Source: Ehretia macrophylla
Lineage: Eukaryota > Streptophyta > Magnoliopsida > Boraginales > Ehretiaceae
Assembly: GCA_037974665.1 (NCBI GenBank)
Contig: CM075765.1
Coordinates: 62,173,747 to 62,237,746, forward strand
Reading direction: 5' to 3'
DNA length: 64,000 nt
Part shown: in pieces, positions 13,588 to 26,454 of the stretch
Position numbering within the stretch: the stretch's first letter is position 1
How the letters are laid out: each line of letters begins with the position of its first letter
Notes under the pieces: model-generated
Database searches by the model: none
What the model saw: only the letters and a program-made list of their open reading frames with translations
What the model was told of the DNA's origin: nothing
Program-made: the position numbers and the translations under genes

Positions 13588-16500
13588 TCCTCTCCCCCTT
13601 AAACTAATTGCGTCCACGCAATTCTTACATGATTCTGCGAATAACTCTGGATACCGTTCCCGCATCTGATCCTCTCTTTCCCATGTCGCATCCTCTACTC
13701 CGTGATGATCCCACAGAAGTTTCACCCTCGGAATGCTTTTAGTCCTCAGCTCCTGAACTTTCTGATCAACAATTCGAAGAGGTTTCTCTGTGTAGGTCAA
13801 AGTTTCACTGATCTCTAGCGGTTCCGGCTCAAGTATATGAGAGGGATCTGGCTGATACTTCCGAAGCATAGAAACATGGAATACGTCATGAATTCTGCCC
13901 AGACTGGGAGGTAAAGCTAGACGTAAGCCAAATCACCAACAGTTTCAGTTATCTCAAATGGTCCCACATATCGAGGACTGAGTTTACCTCCTTTGCCATG
14001 CCGAATCAAATCCTTGCGAGGAGAAATTTTCAGAAATACCCGGTCCCCCACAGCAAATTTCAGATCACGACGTCGTCTATCTGCATAACTCTTTTGCCGG
14101 CTCTGCGCTGTAAGAATTCTTTTTCTGATAAGCTGCACCTGATCAATCATTTTGTTCATTTCAGGTAAGAGAGTAGGGTAGATAGTCTTCATTTCACCAA
14201 CATCATCCCAGTAGAGAGGAGACCGACATTTACGCCCATACAGTGCCTCATAAGGTGCCATACCAATAGTAGCTTGATAACTATTGTTGTAGGCGAACTC
14301 TGCTAGTGGAAAATACTTCTCCCAACTCTTACCGAAGTCCAGAATACAAGACCGCAACATATCCTCGAGGATTAAGATAGTTCTCTCAGATTGACCATCT
14401 GTCTGAGGATGATAAGCTGTACTGAAATTCAAATTCGTGCCCAGAGCTTTCTGAATCTTCTGCTAGAACTGAGATGTGAATCTGGGATCTCTATCCGACA
14501 CGATACTCTTTGGAATTCGATGTAGTCGGACAACATTCTCAATATACAACTCCACCAGTTTATCAAGAGAATCAGACTTCTTTTTAGCAATAAAATGAGA
14601 AGTCTTGGTCAATCTATCCACAATAACCCAGACTGAGTCGTTACCCCTCGAAGACCTCGATAAATCGGATACGAAATCCATAGTAATATGATCCCATTTC
14701 CAAACAGGAATAGCCAAAGGCTGCAACAACCCTGCAGGTCTCTGATGTTCTGCTTTAACTTTCTGACAAGTAAGACATCGGGCAACATAGTCAGCAATTT
14801 CTCTCTTCATATTATTCCACCAGAAGTTCTGCTTCAAATCTTTATACATTTAAGTACTGCCTGGATGGATAGTATATCTGGAACTGTGTGCCTCAGCAAG
14901 AATATCCTTCTTCAGAGTTGGATCATTCGGAATACAGATTCTACCTTTGAATTTAAGAATACCATCGTCGTGCAGTTTGAAATCCGACTCTCCCCCTTTA
15001 GAATTCTCTAAGACTTTCAACAATTGAAGATCAGCCTGTTGAGCTTCTCGAATCCTGGATAACAATAGAGATTGAATCTGCAAACTTGCAAATTGAATAC
15101 CGGAATTTGAAGTACTAGGCTTCCATAAGCACAATTCTTCCATGAATTCCCAATTCTTGATAATCAAGCTGGCAACAGTAGCCTTTCGGCTCAAAGCATC
15201 AGCAACAATATTGGCCTTACCTGGAAGATAGTTAATAGTGCAGTTATAGTCCTCAAGTAATTCCAGCCAACGCCTCTGCCTCATGTTCAACTCTTTCTGG
15301 GAAAACAGATATTTCAAGCTCTTATGATCTGTAAAGATTTCAAATTTGTTGCCCCAGAGATAATGACGCCATTTCTTTAATGCAAGAATGATAGCTGCAA
15401 GCTCAAGATCATGAGTCGGATAGTTGAGTTCATAAGGCTTTAGTTTCCTGGAAGCATAAGCAATAACCCTGCCATTCTGCATCAATACACAACCCAGACC
15501 TTCCTTCGAAGCATCACTATAGATCACCAGATTATCATAACCCTCAGGTAAAGCAAGAATAGGAGCTGTAGTCAATCTCTTCTTCAATTCCTGGAAGCTG
15601 GCCTCACATTTATCATTCCAGTCAAATACTGTTTTCTTCTGAGTAAGCTGAGTTAAAGGCCCTGCAATCTTAGAGAAGTCCTTGACAAACCTCCGATAAT
15701 ACCCAGCTAAACCAAGGAAGCTACGAATTTCCGTGACAGTTTCAGGTCGTTTCCAAGATGACACGACTTCAATCTTCGCTGGATCAACAGAAATACCATC
15801 CTGCGAGATAATATGGCCAAGAAAAGCAACTCGCTTAAGCCAGAATTCACATTTGCTAAACTTTGCAAATAACCGATGCTCCTGAAGAGTCTGCAACACA
15901 ATTCTGAGATGCTGTTCATGTTCCGCCTCAGATTTAGAATAAACAAGGATATCATCAATAAATATGACTACAAATTGATCCAGATAAGGACGGAATACCC
16001 TCTGCATTAAGTCCATGAATGCGGCAGGAGCATTAGTAAGACCAAACGGCAAGACAACAAACTCATAATGGCCATATCGAGTTCTGAAGGCAGTTTTAGG
16101 AACATCATCTTTCTTAATCCTCAGCTGATAATAACCCTGCCTCAAATCAAATTTAGAGAATACCCTGGCGCCTTGCAGCTGATCAAACAACTCTTCGATT
16201 AAAGGCAAAGGATATTTATTTTTTATGGTTACCTGATTAAGACCCCGATAATCGATGCATAGGCGAAGAGATCCGTCTTTCTTTTTAACGAAGAGAACTG
16301 GCGCACCCCACGGTAAAGAACTCGGCTGAATGAATCCCTTCTCAAGCAAGCCCTGCAATTGAACTTTCAATTCCTGCAACTCAGGTGGAGCCATTCTGTA
16401 CGGAGTCCTAGAGACAGGGGAAGTCCCCGGCAACAAATCAATCATGAACTCTATATCTCTATCAGGCGGTAACCCAGGCAATTCCTCAGGAAAGACCCCC

Positions 16501-18281
16501 GGAAACTCTCTCACAATAGGTACATCATTCAATTTCAATTGATCCCCAGGTTGATTAATCAAATATGCAAGATAAGCCTCACAACCCTTGCTTAATAATT
16601 TAGATGCCCTAATAGAGGAAATAATAGGAGTTCCCGTAGATTTTCTACTACCAACTATTTTAAGTACAGGCTGGTCAGGCATTTCTAGATACACAATCTT
16701 CTTTCTACAATCAAGCTGGGCATAATATTTACTTAACCAGTCCATCCCCAATATAATTTCAAAGTCATTGAAGGGTAGGATAATCAAATCAGCAGGAAAA
16801 ACACGACCTTCAATAAATATGCTACATGCTCTGCAAATAGATCTAGTAACAAACTTCGGACCCATAGGAGTATAAACCACAATCTCATGCAACAGTTTAT
16901 CATGTTTCAATTTAGCATTTTGTGCACAAGTAGGAGTAATAAAAGAATGCGAAGCCCCGGAATCAATTAAAACCTTAACTGATTGATCATTAAGAAGAAA
17001 AATACCTTCTACCACAGCGGTAGTGTCCGGAAGCTCCTCGGCATCCAAAGCAAATACACGGGCCTGGCCTCGTGGTGGTGGTGCTGCAGCTGGGGCCCTG
17101 GTCTGAGAGTTCTGAGCTGATGTCTGACCCCTAGGGTTCTTAAATTTCTGACAGTCTTTAACCCTGTGCTGATCACTGCCGCAACCTGTACATTTGTTAT
17201 GTTTCTTCCAACAAACATCCTCAGTGTGACCCTGACGCTGACAGAAGCTGCACTGCTGGTGACGTCTTGCAACAGTGCCTCCCGAAGGAGCTCTATAAGT
17301 AGAGGTAGCTGAACTACCCTGCTGCGAACGGGAAACTGCTGGACGGAACTGACTCTGAGTCTGACTCTGAACTGGTCGTGCCTGAGTCTGAGTAGGCCCT
17401 GTGTAACTCTGAGTCTGTCTCGGCTGCGAACTCTGCCCAACTGATACAGCCTGCCCCTGGTACCCTTGACTCTGAGACTGAAACCGTTTACTCGATTGAC
17501 TGGTCTCGGCTAACACATCGGCTTTCCGTTTCTCATATCTCGAGGCAGCTCGAACTACTGCAGCATAGTTGGGAAAATCATTTGAAGATAAGTTCAGCAT
17601 AATATCTCTCCTCAAACCCAAGATGAACCTCTGAATCTTCATGTCCTCCGGCTGAATTAAAGCTGGTGCATAACGGGAAAGCCGGGTAAAAGTAGCCTCG
17701 TATTGATCTACCGTCATATTTCCCTGCCTCAAGTTTATGAACTCAGTTTGTCGCCTCTCGCGGGCAACTACCGATATATACTTGTCTCGAAACTCTCGGA
17801 CAAAATCGGCCCACGAATGATGACCTCCCTCAGCTCCCCATTTCTCACTGATGGTATTCCACCAATCTTCAGCATCACCCTCGAGAAGGAAAGTAGCATA
17901 AGTAGTCTTCCTGTCATCATGGCACTCCAGTATCGCTGCCACTCTCTCGAACTTTCTTAGCCACATCTCAGCTTTCATATCGTCCGGCTCCCCAAAGAAA
18001 GTATAGGCCCCATGATGTATAAACCGATCATACAGATTACCTCCGGTAGGGCCACTACCTCCGGCTCTCGCAGCCTGATTACCTGCAACGACCCCTGGCT
18101 GACCCTGTTGTGTAACAAACTGGGCGATAGTATTCATAGCTGTGGCCATCGTGGCCAAGATCTGTGCAGTGCTCGGCTCTTGAACCTGCGGTGCATTTTC
18201 GGCCACCTCAGCTTCTTGCCCTTGTACCCCATCGGGTTCTCCACCAACATTCGGATTATCAGCACGACGGCGAGGCCCCAT
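13510..18281 (-). pseudogene. gag-pol polyprotein of element B, stops and a frameshift
   Basis: The frame starts MGPRRRAD at 18281 and is open for 1143 codons. It covers capsid, a Q/S-rich linker, two CCHC knuckles (from residue 344), protease with intact D-S-G (residue 440), reverse transcriptase FIDD (776-777), RNase H (YSDAS), and the start of the integrase zinc domain. Breaks: TAA at 14850-14852 in the integrase HHCC region, TAG at 14463-14465 in the integrase core, and a one-base loss near 13925 that leads to a stop at 13917-13919. The C-terminal chromodomain-like block continues in the shifted frame (from 13869), runs through the polypurine tract and ends in the LTR at 13510. Gag, protease, RT and RNase H are intact as one frame, but integrase is lost. 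Confidence 0.95.
13588..13603 (-). other. Polypurine tract of element B
   Basis: On the - strand, AAGGGGGAGAGGA directly before the 3' LTR. Only one base differs from the tract of element A. Confidence 0.92.
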
Positions 18282-18615
18282 CTCGAATAGCTAGAATGCA
18301 AAGTGTTATGACAGGTATATATATGTATATATGCAGTTTATAAGTAAACACATAAAGAAAAGTCCAATTAGATTCACATAAAGTCAAGTACATAGGAGTT
18401 CAAATAAATATTCCACATTCTTGAAGTAAACATAAATCACTAGATCATACTTGACATTCTGAACTCTTGATATTCTATTTCCATGCTAGCATGTTCATTC
18501 CTTATTCAAATTTCACTTAGGTCAATCAAAATCAAGGACTCATGTATTCACAAAGTCACATAACAAATCTCTACCCACAGACCGAGAAATTTAACCCGGC
18601 TTCATGCAATCTATA

Positions 18616-18627
18616 GCTCTGATACCA
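18616..18627 (-). other. Primer binding site of element B
   Basis: Reads TGGTATCAGAGC on the - strand, six bases from the 5' LTR end. It matches the initiator tRNA-Met primer site, as in element A. Confidence 0.93.
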
Positions 18628-18633
18628 CTTAAA

Positions 18634-21111
18634 TGTCACGCCCCGACCCAACCCCCAAGCTAAAGGTTAAGTCCGGACCCGACACACGGACAGAGTCTCG
18701 CCTCTACCGTGGACATTCTAAAACCCTGTAAACACATAAATAAGTCCCAACAATACAATACATGCTTTTCTTAATTTAAACAATAAAGCTATAAGGCCAT
18801 CCGAGCCTTATAGTACACAATATCTCCAAAACACACAAGCATGCGAGAACTTGTTGTCAACATAGTCTTATAATCATATCATTCTAAGAAATCAATAAAA
18901 CAACTTAAAGGATAAAGCATTCTACATTAACCATCCACTCCCAAGCATGAAAGGAAATAAGGCAAAAATAAAAGTTATTACAGTTCATAGACTCTCAAAG
19001 CTACAACCCAACCAACTAATCTTCGACTTATACAACAAGCATATACATAGCCCTTGGGCTACAAAATAGTACATAAAGTAATCAGACGAGTCTTCCACAT
19101 AACAGCAAAATCATTAACCACCTCAAGTTATCAGATACAGCAACTAAGGTAAAGGCTCGATCTGAACTTCTTCTTCCTCAACTAAATCAACAAGCTGGGG
19201 ATCACCCTCAGCGTCTCCTGAAACAGATATCGAGGTATGAGCAACCACTGTTGCCCAGTGAGGGATATAGTCCCGGGGCGTGCAATGCAACATATAATAC
19301 AATCATACAACAATAACACTTAGACAATTAAAGAAACAACGATAACTTAAATAACACACATTTAAAAGGATACGTTTCAACAATCCCCTATACACCAATC
19401 TTCACTGGTCTTCAATCACGATCCACGAGCACGATCACGATAAGCCGGCATAACCCCATTCACTCCAGTGGGTGTACTCCGGATGTACCCCGAATCCTAC
19501 GACCCAACATCCCCTGGCAATCTCCGGACCAGGCGAATGAGGGAATAGGGCACGGAGTTTGAATATCCACCGGCAAGCCCTCTGCCGCCCAGCCGATATT
19601 CAACGCATCCGCCCCGACACTATGGTTGCGCAACCACTATGCAATGCACTCAACGATGGCAAGTTAATAACAATAATATAAGCATTAACACATATGAGGA
19701 TCAACAAAGTAGGTTGACCTCGTTGCAATTAGGATAGAAGCAAAGATAGAAGCTAATAAGCAGCTTACAAATGAACTTATACCATATAAGCATAGAATCA
19801 TTCCAAAAGCTCCAAATCAATTTAAAATCATATATAAACACTTAAGAAGTCCTGACATGGGTTTAGAAGTGTGAGACAACTTAAATTGCACCTAAACCTC
19901 TTTGTTTTTCGAACTATTTCTCTTCTAAACCAAAGTTAATGATTTCATTTTCAAAGGAAACTCTCCCAACCTTCTAACTAACCCCCAAGGTACCCTCTCA
20001 ACCCTCGAACTCAATCAAATGCCCGCGTTTACCCCGAAAGCCCCAATTTCCCTCTTTTGGCTTTAAACCACACCTACATTGTCCGGGCTTCAAACAAGGG
20101 ATATCAAGGCATCTATAGCACCTAGGTAGCCTAAGGATACTAGAATTGAAGCCCGAATCCACCCGGATTCGCATTAACCCCGAAAGCCCCAACTTAAAGT
20201 CGGCTATTTTCCATTTTTAGGCGATTTAAGGGCAATGCAAGTGTACGGGGCTATTTAATTATCTTCACTAGTACCTAAGGCATCAATTAGAAGCATTAAT
20301 TCAAGCCAATTCGAGCAATTACACAAAACCCTAGAAAAACGTTACTATTCACCCTAAAAATCAAACTAACGATTCTAACCGTTTAAATTGCGAAACGACG
20401 GTTCAAAAGTGTTCTCTAGCATTCATATAGATAGTATATTAGCATAGATAACAATTACAATGGCATATAATCATATTTTCAACAAATCAATAAATGAGCA
20501 ACTATTTAAAAATGCAAAAACAAGTCGTGAAATCCCTCACCACTACGCGTAGGAGCACCTAGGAACCTTGCAAACACCCTACACTAGTTGCTCAAGGGTT
20601 GGAGTGGCTTGATTTGGAGAGTTGATGAGCAAAATCTTTTTTTTTCTTCTTCTCCTTGCTCTCGGCCCTGCTACAGTATTCTGCTCTCTTTTTTTTCTTT
20701 TGTTTTGTGTTTTAAGAGCCTTGGTTGAATTTTAAGGTATTTAGTTGGGTGGGGTCAAGCTTGGGTATTTAAGTGGCTTTTAAAAATGCGCGTAGTAAGC
20801 TTAAAAACGAGCCTAAGGTGAACATGTGTGCTAGTTAATTAAATTTCTAAGTTAGTTACGTAACACTATTCACTCAACTACAAAAATCATTTTCTAAACG
20901 AGCCTTCCTAACGCCTTAAGCTCAAATGCACATTTTTCCCACTACTTTTACAATTAATATGATTTAATAAAAATGCTAATTAACTAATAGAAAGCAGTTT
21001 TAAAAACGGAGTGAATAGTAGTCACAAAGTCAGTTAGTAAGGCACAGAAGTAAATGCGCAAACAAGGGATGCAACAATAATTAAATGCATGGCTAAATCT
21101 CGGGCGTCACA
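18634..21111 (-). repeat. 5' LTR of element B (2478 bp)
   Basis: Second copy of 11108-13587, with only scattered differences. It ends at the gtgtt duplication (21112-21116). Confidence 0.97.
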
Positions 21112-21998
21112 GTGTTGGTTGCTCTAGCTCCGCTGCTATTCCCTCTTCTCGCTTGGGTTGCCTCCCAGGGAGTTTTGGGTCGTAGAATTGATGAATACTT
21201 CCGGAGTATTCCAAACTGGTGTTATAAGGTGGTTTTGGGCCGGCGCGTCGTCATCGAATTCGTGTTTGAAAGTGGTTCGTGAAAAAAGTATCGTATCCTT
21301 TGATTGAGTGTTTGCAGCTTTAAATACTTGCCTTGCTTCATTGTTGGCTTTGGATGTATCTTTATATGTTTTGTATGTATTACTTGGCTAATTGCATTGC
21401 ATACTCCTCTCATCTCCGTCCTTGAGACCAATTGCCCTCGCTGAGCAATAGTTTTTGCTCATTCCTCTCTATACTATGTTTTTACAGGAGTAGTTGAGGC
21501 AGACCCTCTCGAGGTAATTGAGGAGGAGGAGTAGGTGGAGGTGTTTCCGTGATAGCACTTACCTGCTTTGCTGGTGGTTGGTTACCAGTTTTGTGCAAAC
21601 CTTGTTGTTATGTATATTGCGTGAAGGACGCTTAATTTTGAGGCTTGTAGCCTTGTATGTATTTTCCTATTTTGAGACCTTTAATGGTCTTATGTTGTAA
21701 TGGATTAAAGTTGTAATGTTGTAACTTGTACCCTGATGACTAGTGAAGAATTGCATGCTAATGGCTAATGGTTTAGTGGCATAAGTACTTGTGTAGTATG
21801 CATGGAATTTTTGGTTTGGAAAGTTGGATAATAAGAAATGTGTGTTTTATAGAAAGTTGACTTGTTTTGATTATTTTATAGCTTTCGCAAGTATTATATT
21901 GTTTTTAGGGTTTTCGGATCGTCCGCGGTACAGAGGAAACTCCGTCCGTGTGTCGGGTCCGGGCTTGGCCTTTTGCGGGGTTGGGTCGGGGCGTGATA
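21112..21998 (+). repeat. 3' LTR of element A, second part
   Basis: Starts with the duplicated gtgtt and continues the LTR of A to the agctc duplication at 21999-22003. The terminal dinucleotide is TA where the 5' LTR has CA, a single C-to-T change. Confidence 0.95.
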
Positions 21999-22003
21999 AG
22001 CTC

Positions 22004-22725
22004 CCTTTCGAGGCGAAGTAAGAGCCTATTTGATCACAGACCCCATCGCCAAGGAAAGTAGAATCCCACAGGTAAAAAACCAAGGGTACGAAAGGATAGC
22101 TATTCAAAGCATCTCGCACGAAAGGAATATGACCTAGGGCTTGAAGGCTTAGCTCTTCTTTCCTAGAAAGTTGTTGGGCTAGGAATAGGTGACCGTTCGC
22201 TACTAGCTCTAAGACTTAATTAAAGTCTCCTTTTCACATTCACCAATCTATGTATGAAAGAAGAGTGAAATTCCCTATGAACAGATTGCAGAGTCAATAG
22301 GAAGAGGTCCTTACCTCATTCGCAGCATGCTTCACAGCCATCGATCTTTGAATTCATTGAAAGAAGCTTTCAAAGGCTAGAAGGAATACCACAAATAAAA
22401 ATAGAATGATTGGAACACAGAAGCCATCCAACTTATCTTATGCAACAAAAAGGCTACTTGACCAGCCTATTGATTCTTCTTATTGGGTAGTACTAATAAA
22501 GATATGAAATAAGGGCACCCGAGTCCCTAACTGGAATCATAGGAAAAACATCTTACGCAAGTATACAAACAGCTCTCATAGTTCAAAAAGACTTGTGCTA
22601 GGATTCTAATTGTACAAAGGCGAGGGCGTGAATAGAGATTAATGAAGAAAAGAAAGCAAGACCGAAGCATAATTGACATAGAAAAGAAAGAGGAAGGACT
22701 TGGGCATTACGGTTCACCTAGGTGT
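22004..22725. other. Backbone segment between elements A and E, no gene recognised
   Basis: About 720 bp of unique sequence with no recognisable gene or RNA. It joins 1-2461 once element A is removed. Mitochondrial origin is inferred from the context only. The last five bases (22721-22725, ggtgt) are the left target site of solo LTR E. Confidence 0.45.
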
Positions 22726-25700
22726 TGTGAGGCCCGACCCCGAATAACGTGTGTTACCTCGATTTGTGTGCCATAGACCAAGAATGATATGACTGACCTT
22801 GGATTACGTGCCCTGTCTTGGTTTTTGTGCATGCCTCGGCATTCGTGCCTTGACATAGAATGATGTGCCCTAATCCTCGAGTTACGTGCCCCAACTTTGA
22901 ATTGCGTGCGTTATCTCGTTTTGTGTGCCTTGACCTTGAATTGCGTGTCCTAACCTAGGTTTAAGAGTCGTACCTCAATTTACGTGCATTGCATTGAATT
23001 ACGTGCCTTGTATTGGTTTACATATATTTACCTAGGGTTGCGTGCATTTGCATTGGAATTCATGCATTTATCTTGAAGTACGTGCATTAGTCTTGAAGTT
23101 CATGTCGTACCTCGTAATTCGTGCCCTAGACCTAGGAATCCGTGCCACCACGTTAATCAAGAAAGAATCCTACACAAAGCACTAGACACTAAAATAATCT
23201 TACACAATCCACTAACCAATATTATATTCCTTATTCAATTTCTCTTCAAACTCCACTAACAATAAAATAATACTAAACTATTCCTACCTTTCCCATTATC
23301 TATTATTCTATTCATAATTCAACTCATCAACAAATATTCCTATATTTTATTCTAACTAGATTCCCTAAATTCACAACATTTCTATGACAATTCTATGACA
23401 CAAAATGCATAAAAATTAACCCAAAACCCTACCCAATGCACCCAAAATCTCGACACATGCATATGCCCATGCTAGGATGATTCAAATTGGGCTTCTTGGA
23501 GACACAAATCTGATTTTTGCATGCCTAAGGCCAACATTTGCATCAACAATAGCAAAAGCTTCTATTTTCTCTCATTTCTCTCACTCTCCTCACATTTCTC
23601 TCTCTCCCTCTCATTCTTCTCTCTCAATCTCGGTTTTGGCTGAGTTCATACATCCCATAGCTCATCTTCATTATTCCATGGTTCATCAAGGCAAGCTAGA
23701 AGCTAAGAAACTCGATTAAACAAGCTAGGATGCAAGAAACACACATGCAAGCTCTTTGAACTTCCATTTCGGTTTAGGTGAGTTTCCTAGCTTCCATTTC
23801 TTTTCTTCTTGTTCTAACCTCATGCACCTACTAAGAAATTTGTCACTAAGCTAGGAAAATTGAGAAAAAAATGGGTGGAGTCTTGGCTAAGCAAGGAAAA
23901 GAACAAATCTTGTGCTTTATCAAAGTTTTGTGCATCTTCTTGTTGATTTGCTAAGGTGAGGGCTAAAACCTTTTGAAAATCCTTCAAAAATCCACATGCA
24001 TGCTCTTAAATGTATGTCTTTCTTTCTGTACTTGAGCTATATGTGTGTTCATAAGCTTTTACAACCATGCATGGCAAGATTTTGGCTTGAGGATGATGAT
24101 AGATGAAATCGGGTTTGGTGATAGCTCTCTATCTTGTTGTTGCAACGTGAGTTTGGCTAGGCAAATGATGTTAAAAATGTATGAAAATTGGTAGGTAACT
24201 ATTTTTACCAGTTTTAAACATTTTTCACAGAAATAGGCCAAAACTAGTTTTGACTCCAAAGTCCTCAAAATGCCAAATCATTAAAATGTGTCCAAAGCTG
24301 GAAGTCTGGAAAAATGAAGCAGGTTTTGGCAGATGCACTGACTTTGTGGAACAAACCCGTTTTGACTTAGTAAATGATGTCCAAAATGTATGAAATTTTG
24401 TGTGCTACTATATTTTGTAGTTCTGGACATTTTTGTCAGAAATGGACTAAGGCTAAATCTGGCCCTAAGGACCTAAAAAACGACAATTATTGAAATGTGT
24501 GCAAATCTGGACAGTTTTGTGCAATCCCACTGTTTTGGCTATAACTATTGATCCCGAACTCCAAATGATGCAAGGTTTGTTTCTGATTTTAGTTCACTTC
24601 TTAAGATTTAATTTGACATCTTATTCACTAGAATTGGAGATTGTTTGCTTGTCTTAATGATTGTGAGAAAATAGGCTATTGCAGTAACGGTTTCACTTAG
24701 TGTTATGCTTAGAAAAATTGTTGTAACTTCTCTTGTTGAATTAAATGCTTGAGATTGTGGCTTTGGGATGTTGTGTGGATTGTTTTGAGTACTTGAGGAT
24801 GTTGAATTAAATGATGCAGGACTTGAAATTGACTTTGAGTTGAGTTGGGGCTTCATCGCACGGGTAAGCACAAAATGGAAACCCTAGTGACTAGGCGAAC
24901 TTGCTAAGTGTTGATCCTTTGAGTATTGAGTGTAATTATATGTTTAGTAGGCTTCCTGTAGTTTCCTTATAGCCCTAAATGTGATTTTGATTCGTTGCAT
25001 GTTGACAAATAGGCCTTTATTACATCCGAACCACGTGGATTGTTGTTGCATGTTGAATAACCTTATTATTTGATTTCTTGGACGTTGAAATGAGTTATAT
25101 GACCTGATTTATGTGCGTTACATGGCTGCCCATTTAATGTTCATATAACTCCATATGATTTTCAAGTGAAATTACTTGTCTATTTGTGCCTCGCTTGTTT
25201 ACTTGTCAATGTGCAATCTTATGACTGTCCAGAGGTAACCTACTTTGTTGTCCTCCTAATGTGATATATTAAATGTCATAAATGTGCATTGCATATAAGG
25301 TTGCAACCTTTCATTCTGGCGTGGTAGCGGTCAAGCACACTGGGCGGTATCGGGCTTGCCAATGCAACCGTAACTACCATTGTCCAATTCCCTCTCTCGC
25401 TTGGGGGCTAGATTTCCTCGGAGAGTTGGGTCGTAGGATTTCGGGGTACACCTGGAGTACACCCACTTGGCGTGTTAAGTGGATGATTTGAAGTCGGCCG
25501 TAACAACTGAGAGCAAAAGCTCATCGTATCCTTTTTCTATATGTATAAGTACTCTCGCTTGGTTCCTAGAGGGCCTCGGGGAGGAAAGACTGGTAATTGT
25601 GTTCTTTTACTTTATATTATTGTTATGTACTTAATTGTGTTATATTCATGCTTGCAAAAAAAATTTCATAAGTTGAACCGAAAAATGAGTTTCAAAACCT

Positions 25701-26449
25701 ATTTCTCCTTCCCCCTCGTTGAGTTCATAAGGACTTACCCTCTTTTATCATCTCAAGTGAAGAAGATCAAGAACAGGTACCTGAGGACGATGTGCCTAAC
25801 GATGATTCCTTGGAGTGATTGCCTGTCCTATGTGCTTTGCGTGGTTATGGCTATTTGTGAACTATGCTACTTGAAGACTATTTCTTTTTATGTTGCTCAA
25901 TGTTGGTAATGTAAAGACCCCCGTTGTAATTTGGAGTCTAATTTTGGGTTGTACTGATATTTACTAGACAGACACTAGAACTACTATGGTCATTTTGCTA
26001 TTATTATTGCTAGTACCTATAATAGGATTATGAAGTATTAGGTAAGGGCTAAGTAAAATGAACCAACCAAATCTTAAGCAGGTACTCGCTATTAAGCTAA
26101 GATCAATAGGTATTTTTGTAATGAGATTTAACAAACAAACGAGACATAGTATTATGCTAGGTTATTAATCAAACGTAACGTTGAGATAGTTAGTAGGCGT
26201 TTCAATTGATGATAAATAATAATCTTAGTTGGAAATGAATTTGAGATGGTAAATTTTGAGGCATTTAGAGAATTAGGTCAAACCAAAGAGCCCAATTATA
26301 GCCGTTATGCTGCCGGTTTTTCAAAAAAATTTGGATTTTAGGCCAAAACGTTAAGTGTTAAATCTTTATAAACGGTTAAGTATGTGATATGACTTGAATG
26401 TTAGATCACACCCTAGTCTAACCTTTATAGGTGGGGTTGGGGCATGACA
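22726..26449 (+). mobile_element. Solo LTR E (Ty3/gypsy), 3.7 kb
   Basis: Begins TGTGAGGCCCGACCCCG and ends GGGGTTGGGGCATGACA, an end like those of A and B. The flanks are ggtgt (22721-22725) and ggtgc (26450-26454), a 5-bp duplication with one difference. The stretch around 25300-25530 (CTCTCGCTTGGG, GGGTCGTAGGAT, a CGGAG/CCTGGAG repeat) is recognisably similar to 3860-4010 in the LTR of A, which supports LTR identity and + orientation. There is no primer site, gag-pol or second LTR, so it is most simply a solo LTR left by recombination between two LTRs. A short non-autonomous element is the alternative. Confidence 0.8.
22735..23160 (+). repeat. Degenerate short tandem repeat array in solo LTR E
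   Basis: About 420 bp made of roughly 20 diverged units of about 20-24 bases. Each has a core like TTACGTGCC followed by TTG/CCTTG (cores include GATTACGTGCC, GAATTGCGTGCG, TTTACGTGCAT, AAGTACGTGCAT, AATTCGTGCCC). It lies at the start of the LTR, in the part expected to be U3, where promoter or enhancer elements sit. No protein frame fits. Confidence 0.8.
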
Positions 26450-26454
26450 GGTGC

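Larger units (their letters stand above)
11108..21111 (-). mobile_element. Element B: Ty3/gypsy (Del/Tekay-like) retrotransposon nested in the 3' LTR of A
   Basis: Full-length 10,004-bp element on the - strand with LTRs of 2480 and 2478 bp, a tRNA-Met-type primer site, gag-pol, a polypurine tract and an exact gtgtt duplication. Its ends are TGTGACGCCC and GGCGTGACA, read on the - strand. The protein is clearly related to that of A (shared [11 protein letters not shown] and similar C-terminus), but the LTRs belong to another family. Near-identical LTRs indicate a recent insertion, necessarily later than element A. Confidence 0.97.
2462..21998 (+). mobile_element. Element A: Ty3/gypsy (Del/Tekay-like) LTR retrotransposon, split by element B
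   Basis: Complete LTR element in + orientation: 5' LTR, tRNA-Met-type primer site, gag-pol, polypurine tract, 3' LTR. It is bounded by the 5-bp duplication agctc (2457-2461 and 21999-22003). The left end is TGTAATACCC. The 5' LTR ends CGTGACA, but the 3' LTR ends CGTGATA, so the terminal CA has become TA. Element B (11108-21111) sits inside the 3' LTR; without it and one gtgtt copy, element A is about 9.5 kb. Order PR-RT-RNaseH-INT and a chromodomain-like C-terminus place it among chromoviruses; long LTRs and the sequence of that C-terminus fit Del/Tekay best. The two LTRs look nearly identical, so insertion was recent. Confidence 0.96.

Noticed and set aside
22735..23160. CRISPR-like array
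   Set aside because: Units and spacers are not distinct, repeats are diverged, and the setting is a plant LTR.
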